This document shows positions 7,694 to 11,196 of a stretch of 11,196 nucleotides of DNA, one piece after another. This stretch comes from Burkholderiales bacterium (GTDB taxonomy: Bacteria; Pseudomonadota; Gammaproteobacteria; Burkholderiales; Burkholderiaceae_A), in the NCBI GenBank assembly GCA_030834045.1, contig JAURFZ010000042.1, positions 1 to 11,196 on the forward strand. The letters run 5' to 3'. The notes under the pieces were generated by a model, which was given only the letters and a program-made list of their open reading frames with translations, had not been told where the DNA came from and ran no database searches. The position numbers and the translations under genes are program-made. How positions within the stretch are numbered: position 1 is the stretch's first letter; each line of letters begins with the position of its first letter.

Positions 7694-7770
7694 TGCAGTC
7701 CTTTTGCCTGAGAGTTTACGGGGCGTATTACACCTTCGGCGTCACCAAAAAACTGGTGATCTCTCCTGCA
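7694..7770 (-). promoter_or_regulatory. Glycine riboswitch, aptamer 1 (promoter-proximal)
   Basis: First aptamer of the tandem pair. P1 is TGCAG (7766-7770) with CTGCA (7694-7698). The core reads GGAGAGATCACC, then a TCACC/GGTGA arm with a T-rich loop, then ACGCCGAAGG and CTCTCAGGCAAAAGGAC, matching the glycine aptamer consensus. The leader TGAGC (7772-7776) is complementary to GCTCA in the inter-aptamer linker (7688-7692). This is the leader-linker P0 helix known to form a kink-turn in glycine riboswitches, so the functional RNA starts near 7777. Confidence 0.94.
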
Positions 7771-7790
7771 TGCTCAATTCGCTAGTTGGT

Positions 7791-7819
7791 AGTGTTCTAA
7801 TGATGCTGAAAATTGTCAA
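7791..7819 (-). promoter_or_regulatory. Candidate sigma70 promoter for the riboswitch-gcv transcript
   Basis: A perfect -35 TTGACA (7814-7819) stands 17 nt from a weak -10, AACACT (7791-7796). An alternative TAGAAC overlaps it at a 14-nt spacing that is too short. Transcription would begin near 7784, a few bases before the riboswitch leader helix, which is the expected position. The strong -35 and the geometry support it; the -10 is poor. Confidence 0.45.
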
Positions 7820-7880
7820 GTTGGATGGCCTTGAAGTCGGTAAAGAATAAAGAATCACTCCCCAAAAGAGCGCTATTACG

Positions 7881-8867
7881 ATGAACTTAGGAACAGTGCT
7901 AACCCGATTCCTTCTCATAGCAGGCCTAAGCGGCTTGATGGGATGCAGTTCCCTGAACGCAGGCGGTGGCCCGGCCAAAGACAAGCCCGGCTCAGAAAAA
8001 AGCACGGCGCGGATTTTCGAGGTCAGCACCGGCCAGGCCATTGGCTTTGAAACGCTCACAGAAAAGCTCGCAGCCCACTCCATCATTCTGCTTGGCGAAT
8101 TCCACGACAATGCCCATCACCACCGGGCAAGGGCGCGACTTATTGAGGCCCTTGGCCAGGCCCACAAGAGCCAAGAGCCCTTTCAACTTGTCGTGGAACA
8201 GCTTGCCATGGGCTCGAGCGTCTCACCCAACACCACGGGCCCCACCGAGGCCTTGCTTGCGCAGCTGAAAGAAGCCGGGTTTCAAGACAAAGCCTGGGGC
8301 TGGCCTTTGCACGAGCCTGTCTTTCGCGCGGCCCTTTCTCAGGGTATGGCCGTGCATGGGGGCAATTTAGTGCCTGGACAGTCGATGAAGCTTTTTCAGC
8401 AAGGTGAATCCGCGCTTCCAGAAAAGCTGCAGGGATTACTTGCCAAGGCGTCTCTGCCAGCGCCAAATCTGCAGGCCCTGGACAAGGCGCTTGTGGATGG
8501 TCACTGCGGTCAGCTTCCCGACGCGATGCTTGAACCCATGCGGCTCGTTCAGCGGGCAACCGACTTGTCGCTCCTCGTTGCTGCCACCGAGCACAAGGCC
8601 GCGATTGTGATTGCCGGCAATGGCCATGTTCGTAAAGACTTTGGAATTCCAAGCCTCCTGCCCGCCTTAAAGACATCCCCAAAACTGGTAACGGTCGGCT
8701 TTCTTGAGTCGGACCCATCGGCTAAGGCGGGCCAATCAGGGAGCACTGCCAGCAATGGCCAGGCGCGTCACTGGGCGGTCTACGATTACGTCTGGCTGAC
8801 GCCGCCAGCAGATCGCGAAGATCCTTGCAAAGGCTTCCAAATGCCCAAGCGATCACCATCCAAGTAA
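7881..8867 (+). CDS. ChaN-like iron/haem-associated lipoprotein
   Basis: Predicted outer-membrane or periplasm-facing lipoprotein of 328 aa in the ChaN/haem-binding uptake family (PF04187 type). The N-terminus is a short lipoprotein signal peptide with lipobox L19-M20-G21-C22, so C22 would be lipidated. A Gly/Ser-rich tether follows (23-45). The domain shows IILLGEFHDNAHHHR (68-82), LVVEQLAMG (103-111), WPLHEPVFRAAL (141-152), and HKAAIVIAGNGHVRKDFG (238-255). The His-rich first motif and the GNGHVR motif are family hallmarks, thought to contribute to haem/metal binding. The ATG is the only start that gives a signal peptide, although its Shine-Dalgarno (AAAAGAG, about 11 nt away) is weak. It is divergent from the gcv operon, sharing a ~110-nt control region, and converges on the DUF167 gene. 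Iron regulation is known for family members; I see no convincing Fur box. The family call is good and the function is inferred. Confidence 0.87.
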   Translation: MNLGTVLTRFLLIAGLSGLMGCSSLNAGGGPAKDKPGSEKSTARIFEVSTGQAIGFETLTEKLAAHSIILLGEFHDNAHHHRARARLIEALGQAHKSQEPFQLVVEQLAMGSSVSPNTTGPTEALLAQLKEAGFQDKAWGWPLHEPVFRAALSQGMAVHGGNLVPGQSMKLFQQGESALPEKLQGLLAKASLPAPNLQALDKALVDGHCGQLPDAMLEPMRLVQRATDLSLLVAATEHKAAIVIAGNGHVRKDFGIPSLLPALKTSPKLVTVGFLESDPSAKAGQSGSTASNGQARHWAVYDYVWLTPPADREDPCKGFQMPKRSPSK

Positions 8868-8904
8868 CCCGGCATAGGACTGCGTCGTTAGTATCGAGAG
8901 CCTG

Positions 8905-9213
8905 TCAGGCCTCGCGTCCAGCCAGGGCCGAGAGTTTCCCGAGCACCTCTTGCGCAGTGGCACCCTCAATTTGTAGGGTCTTAAAACGGCTTTTCGCACC
9001 CGCGCTGATTCTCATTTGACTTGTTGGCAGCCCAAGCCTAAGGGAGAGCCATTCAACCAAGGCCTTATTGGCTTTGCCCTCTACGGGCGGGGCTTTGAGT
9101 CGGATTTTTAAGCGGCCGTCATGCCATCCGTCCACCTGAGTGTATCGGGCACCCGCCTGGCAATAGACTCGTAGCTCTGTGGTCACCGTACTAGTTTGAG
9201 GGCTGCCAGCCAA
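8905..9213 (-). CDS. DUF167 / YggU family protein
   Basis: Small cytoplasmic protein of about 102 aa. The core RLKIRLKAPPVEGKANKALV (34-53, continuing as EWL to 56), then LGLPTSQMRI (60-69) and GAKSRFKTLQI (72-82), matches the DUF167/YggU family. That family adopts a small alpha/beta fold and has no settled biochemical role. The start is uncertain. The longest frame begins with TTG at 9213, with AAGG about 9 nt upstream. A GTG at 9186 would still keep the conserved domain but has no Shine-Dalgarno. It converges on the ChaN-like gene (37-nt gap). About 60 nt upstream on the same strand is an intrinsic terminator that ends a candidate small RNA. The gene therefore either has its own promoter in 9214-9273 or depends on read-through. 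Confidence 0.88.
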   Translation of the reverse strand: MAGSPQTSTVTTELRVYCQAGARYTQVDGWHDGRLKIRLKAPPVEGKANKALVEWLSLRLGLPTSQMRISAGAKSRFKTLQIEGATAQEVLGKLSALAGREA

Positions 9214-9273
9214 AGCGGCTGCCTTAACCCCTCGCTAAAGCTGAATAAACGATCGTCTAGCCAGACCTTGGAC

Positions 9274-9304
9274 AAAAAAAAGCCCCAGCAGCAATGCAGG
9301 GGCT
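9274..9304 (-). terminator. Strong intrinsic terminator
   Basis: Minus strand: AGCCCC pairs with GGGGCT (9299-9304 and 9281-9286). The stem is extended by GCA/TGC after a T-T mismatch, the loop is TTGC, and a run of eight T (9281-9274) follows directly. It cannot serve a protein gene upstream on the same strand, because the nearest one (the phasin gene) is 750 nt away with a plus-strand gene between. It therefore marks the end of a short minus-strand transcript. Confidence 0.85.
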
Positions 9305-9359
9305 GGAAGCAGAGCGGAGTCTGCAAGGAGACAACAATACGGGGTAAACCCGTATATGT
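9274..9359 (-). ncRNA. Candidate trans-acting small RNA with anti-Shine-Dalgarno motifs
   Basis: A predicted transcript of about 86 nt lies in a gap with no gene. It starts about 6 nt after a promoter-like pair (TTGTCA, 17 nt, TATGGT) and ends in a U8 intrinsic terminator. Visible structure, 5' to 3', is as follows. Hairpin 1 pairs ATACGGG with CCCGTAT around a 5-nt loop (9337-9355). An unpaired stretch contains CUCCUU (9326-9331). Hairpin 2 is GCAGA-CUCCGC-UCUGC (9309-9324), which shows CUCC in its loop. The terminator hairpin is 9281-9304. Two C-rich, Shine-Dalgarno-complementary motifs in accessible positions are typical of sRNAs that block ribosome binding. I do not recognise a named family. 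It could instead be an attenuator leader of the DUF167 gene. No expression evidence is available here. Confidence 0.5.
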
Positions 9360-9364
9360 AGTAA

Positions 9365-9393
9365 ACCATATGTTTATGAACATGGGGTGACAA
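9365..9393 (-). promoter_or_regulatory. Candidate sigma70 promoter for the small RNA
   Basis: -35 TTGTCA (9388-9393, 5 of 6 consensus), a 17-nt spacer, and -10 TATGGT (9365-9370, 4 of 6). The predicted start is near 9357-9359, just before the first hairpin of the candidate RNA. The -35 lies within a small inverted repeat, GTGAC-N6-GTCAC (9387-9402), which could be an operator. Confidence 0.5.
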
Positions 9394-9482
9394 CTTCGTC
9401 ACAAAGAAGGACTAAGATTAAGAAACTTTGATTTAAATAAAAACGGCTGCCCCGGCAAATAACTAAAACGGAGATTTGGACA

Positions 9483-9980
9483 ATGGCCATCGATCTCAAG
9501 CATCTCGAGCGTTACATTGCTGCGCAGTCGCCTGCCTCAAAAATTTACATCGGCGCCGACTCCTGCCGACTCTCGCAAGGAAACGTCTGGCACGCCGACT
9601 ACACCTTGGTGGTCGTGGTGCACATTGATGGCAAACACGGCTGCAAATTGTTCGGGGAGACCACCCGAGAGCGCGACTATGACCAGCGGGTTGACCGTCC
9701 TCAGATGCGGCTTATGAACGAGGTTTACAAGGTGGCCGATCTTTACCTCAAGCTTGCTCCTGTTCTGGCCGATCGCTCGGTTGAGGTGCATCTTGATATT
9801 TCACCCGACCCAGAGAACGGTTCGAACTGCGTAGTCCAGCAAGCCATTGGATACATTCGCGGGGTATGCAATGTAGAGCCTCGTGTGAAGCCCCTGGCCT
9901 TTGCGGCAAGTTGCGCGGCAGATCGCTACAAGGAACTCGCAAGCCTCGCGGGTCAGGCAGCCCGTTTAAGGGCCGCCTAA
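9483..9980 (+). CDS. YkuK / DUF458-family RNase H-like protein
   Basis: Cytoplasmic protein of 165 aa resembling the YkuK/DUF458 (PF04308, RNase H-like) family. The pattern is KIYIGADSC (20-28, with D26 on the first beta strand), a YTLVVVVHIDGKHGCKLF strand pair (40-57), VEVHLDISPDPENGSN (100-115, with D105), GYIRGV (123-128), and KPLAFAASCAADRYK (136-150, with D147). The acidic residues fall where RNase H-fold nucleases place theirs, so a metal-dependent nuclease is plausible. As far as I know the family's substrate is not established. The ATG at 9483 has GGAG 9 nt upstream. The gene stands alone, converges on the phasin gene (75-nt gap), and lies 89 nt from the divergent sRNA promoter. Confidence 0.78.
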   Translation: MAIDLKHLERYIAAQSPASKIYIGADSCRLSQGNVWHADYTLVVVVHIDGKHGCKLFGETTRERDYDQRVDRPQMRLMNEVYKVADLYLKLAPVLADRSVEVHLDISPDPENGSNCVVQQAIGYIRGVCNVEPRVKPLAFAASCAADRYKELASLAGQAARLRAA

Positions 9981-10055
9981 GGGTCCGTCAGTTTCACTTA
10001 TAAAGAAGGGGCTGCGGTGCTGAAGCGCTGCGGTACTTCAAAAAGCTCTGGTACG

Positions 10056-10634
10056 TTAATTTGCAGCCTTCGCGTTTCGGCGACTGGCGCCCTTAGGGCT
10101 TGCTGCGACCGTGGCCTCTCCTGCCTTGGTTGCGGCATCGACATTGGTCTCCACCATTTCAACCACCTGCTTCGCGGCCTTATTAATGGCATCGAAGGCA
10201 GAGTTGGATGCGGCAAATGCAGACTTCACCATTGCAACCATTCCCTCAGAGCCTGCAGGGGCGGACTTTGACATCTCGTTAATGCTTGCAGACATTGCCT
10301 TGTTCACTTCGGTCATACGAGCCTCGACCATCTTGGCAAACTCAGCGGCTGCCTCTGCATTAATGTCGTAAACAGTGCGGCTGTAGCTTGTTACCTTACC
10401 CAGAGCAGGCTGAGAAACAGCCTGAACCGTGGCATAAAACTCCGGCGCGTCTTTAACGCTCATGAGCTGGCTTGAGGCCTCGGTGGCGTCGGCCAGGTTG
10501 GCACGGGCCGCTTTCAGATTGAGGTCGAGATGCTTTTCCATGCACTCAAGGGTCTTGGCAACCATTTCAACCATGGCGGACTGGGTTTCTTTTACGGAGT
10601 TCATCAACTGCTCGGGGGTGCTATTGGAATTCAT
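10056..10634 (-). CDS. Phasin family protein (PHA granule-associated)
   Basis: Phasins coat polyhydroxyalkanoate granules and control their size and number. The 192-aa product is nearly all helical and rich in Ala, Met, Glu and Lys, with no membrane segment. The phasin_2-type core runs from about residue 10 to 150, with stretches such as HLDLNLKAARANLADA (35-50), YSRTVYDINAEAAAEFAKMV (84-103), and a MTEVNKAM helix (107-114). The C-terminus is an Ala-rich helix and a basic tail (SPKGASRRNAKAAN, 179-192), common in betaproteobacterial phasins. The ATG at 10634 has AAGGA about 10 nt upstream. A good promoter lies 51 nt further up. It implies the organism stores PHA/PHB; the synthase genes are not in this window. 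Confidence 0.9.
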   Translation of the reverse strand: MNSNSTPEQLMNSVKETQSAMVEMVAKTLECMEKHLDLNLKAARANLADATEASSQLMSVKDAPEFYATVQAVSQPALGKVTSYSRTVYDINAEAAAEFAKMVEARMTEVNKAMSASINEMSKSAPAGSEGMVAMVKSAFAASNSAFDAINKAAKQVVEMVETNVDAATKAGEATVAASPKGASRRNAKAAN

Positions 10635-10684
10635 GGGTCATAGGTCCTTATGGAGAGATGGGGGATAGTGTTTTGGCTATGCCA

Positions 10685-10713
10685 ATGCTAATGACGCGAT
10701 GCAACAATTTCAA
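10685..10713 (-). promoter_or_regulatory. Candidate sigma70 promoter for the phasin gene
   Basis: -35 TTGAAA (10708-10713, 5 of 6), exactly 17 nt, then -10 TAGCAT (10685-10690, 4 of 6). The start would be near 10678, leaving a leader of about 44 nt. The spacer contains TTGTTGCAT. TGC/GCA-rich sites are bound by the repressor PhaR in related bacteria, but a PhaR site here is speculation. Confidence 0.5.
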
Positions 10714-10857
10714 GGCATAAGCGAGAAGACTTTCTGAATCGAATTAGCCCAAAGGTAGACAAAACTTAATCATTGGCAACCGAGGTAGGAGACCACTTTA
10801 GAACACCATGCAATGACCTTGTGCTGCTACCTGCGCCAGGCTACCCAGCGCGCCTCG

Positions 10858-10866
10858 TGGCATACT
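10858..10866 (+). promoter_or_regulatory. Extended -10 promoter placing the yggX transcript start at its ATG
   Basis: TGG followed by CATACT fits the extended -10 pattern (TGn plus a 4-of-6 hexamer). No convincing -35 is visible. The hexamer ends 7 nt before the yggX ATG, so transcription would begin at or within 2 nt of the start codon. Confidence 0.4.
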
Positions 10867-10873
10867 GCTGGCT

Positions 10874-11149
10874 ATGGCTAGAACAATTCAGTGCATCAAA
10901 CTCAACAAAGAAGCCGAGGGCCTTGATTTTCCCCCTGTTCCCGGTGAGCTTGGCAAGAAAATTTATCTTCAAGTCTCTAAAGAGGCCTGGGCCGACTGGC
11001 TTAAGCACCAGACCATGCTCGTGAATGAAAACCGCCTTAATTTATCGGATGCTCGGGCTCGGAAATACCTTTTGCAGCAGCTCGAGGCCCATTTTTTTGG
11101 CGACGGAGCCGAAATGGCCGCAGGCTACACCCCTCCGCCAGGGCCTTAA
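10874..11149 (+). CDS. yggX: Oxidative damage protection / Fe(II)-trafficking protein YggX
   Basis: Small cytoplasmic protein of 91 aa that in enterobacteria protects Fe-S enzymes from oxidative damage and influences labile iron. It follows the family from end to end: MARTIQC (1-7, with the conserved C7), EAEGLDFPPVPGELGKKIY (13-31), VSKEAWADWLKHQTMLVNE (34-52), LNLSDARARKYLLQQLE (55-71), FF.G near 74, and the terminal GYTPP (84-88). The length is typical. The ATG is certain from homology, yet no Shine-Dalgarno precedes it and an extended -10-like element ends only 7 nt upstream, so the mRNA may be leaderless. It is divergent from the phasin gene across a 239-nt gap. In many proteobacteria yggX sits beside mutY; that neighbour is absent in what is visible here. 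Confidence 0.95.
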   Translation: MARTIQCIKLNKEAEGLDFPPVPGELGKKIYLQVSKEAWADWLKHQTMLVNENRLNLSDARARKYLLQQLEAHFFGDGAEMAAGYTPPPGP

Positions 11150-11196
11150 TTCTCAGCGTTTTAAAAATATTAACTTCGTACTACGACAGACTTGGC

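Noticed and set aside
7796..7814. Possible Fur box between the gcv promoter and the ChaN-like gene
   Set aside because: The first half (TAATGAT) fits, but only about 11 of 19 positions match the consensus, which is too weak in an AT-rich control region to call.
8140..8718. 192-aa open frame on the minus strand, antisense to the ChaN-like gene
   Set aside because: The plus-strand frame has a lipobox and family motifs. The antisense product is Arg/Pro/Ala-rich with no motif, typical of a shadow.
8897..8912. Short palindrome GCCTGTCAGGC at the end of the DUF167 gene
   Set aside because: It overlaps the stop codon, is only 5 bp per arm with a 1-nt centre, and has no T-run. It is likely incidental.
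9300..9325. Resemblance of GGAAGCAG on the plus strand to the signal recognition particle RNA tetraloop region
   Set aside because: The rest of the SRP RNA core is absent and the plus strand has no terminator here.
9321..9361. AAGGAG on the plus strand as a ribosome site for a small ORF
   Set aside because: The nearest ATG (9356) is 25 nt away and is followed at once by a stop codon, so no peptide results. The bases are better explained as the complement of the sRNA CUCCUU motif.
9981..10055. Hairpin-like GC repeats between the converging YkuK-like and phasin genes as a shared terminator
   Set aside because: Pairings are only about 5 bp and no T-run follows on either strand, so I could not support a terminator.

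Overview
The window is a gene-dense stretch of a Gram-negative chromosome. It is most likely from a betaproteobacterium. Supporting signs are a PHA-type phasin, a YggX iron-trafficking protein, a monofunctional transglycosylase MtgA, a lipobox-bearing ChaN-like lipoprotein, and a tandem glycine riboswitch in front of the glycine-cleavage genes. The taxonomic call is inference; no rRNA or tRNA is present. I see no mobile element, CRISPR array or prophage.

Layout. From 7.8 kb down to 1, everything reads on the minus strand: glycine riboswitch, gcvH, gcvP, gcvT, mtgA, a CLC chloride channel/antiporter, and a voltage-sensor-type ion-channel gene that runs off the left edge. The gcv genes are packed tightly (20-nt gap, then an 8-nt overlap), and mtgA follows gcvT after 41 nt with no visible terminator. 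They may therefore be co-transcribed. The CLC gene and the channel-like gene have larger gaps, and the CLC gene has a possible -10 element of its own. Divergent from the riboswitch is a ChaN-like lipoprotein gene (7881-8867, plus strand). It converges on a small DUF167/YggU-family gene (8905-9213, minus). A 269-nt gap (9214-9482) follows and holds a candidate small RNA. Next come a YkuK/DUF458 RNase H-like gene (plus), a phasin gene (minus) and yggX (plus).

How the parts work together. GcvH, GcvP and GcvT are the three dedicated proteins of the glycine cleavage system. They convert glycine to CO2, ammonia and methylene-tetrahydrofolate, using a dihydrolipoyl dehydrogenase encoded elsewhere. 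The riboswitch would let glycine switch the operon on. The other genes look like ordinary housekeeping or accessory functions: cell wall, ion transport, iron handling and carbon storage.

The least-explained element is in the gap at 9214-9482. On the minus strand a promoter-like pair (TTGTCA, 17 nt, TATGGT) is followed by about 86 nt. That stretch can fold into three hairpins, exposes C-rich anti-Shine-Dalgarno motifs, and ends in a textbook intrinsic terminator. Other points worth a second look are an S1-S6 channel-like protein with a perfect S4 arginine ladder but no K+-channel filter, a possible riboswitch expression platform, a small upstream ORF ahead of gcvH, and a probable leaderless start for yggX.
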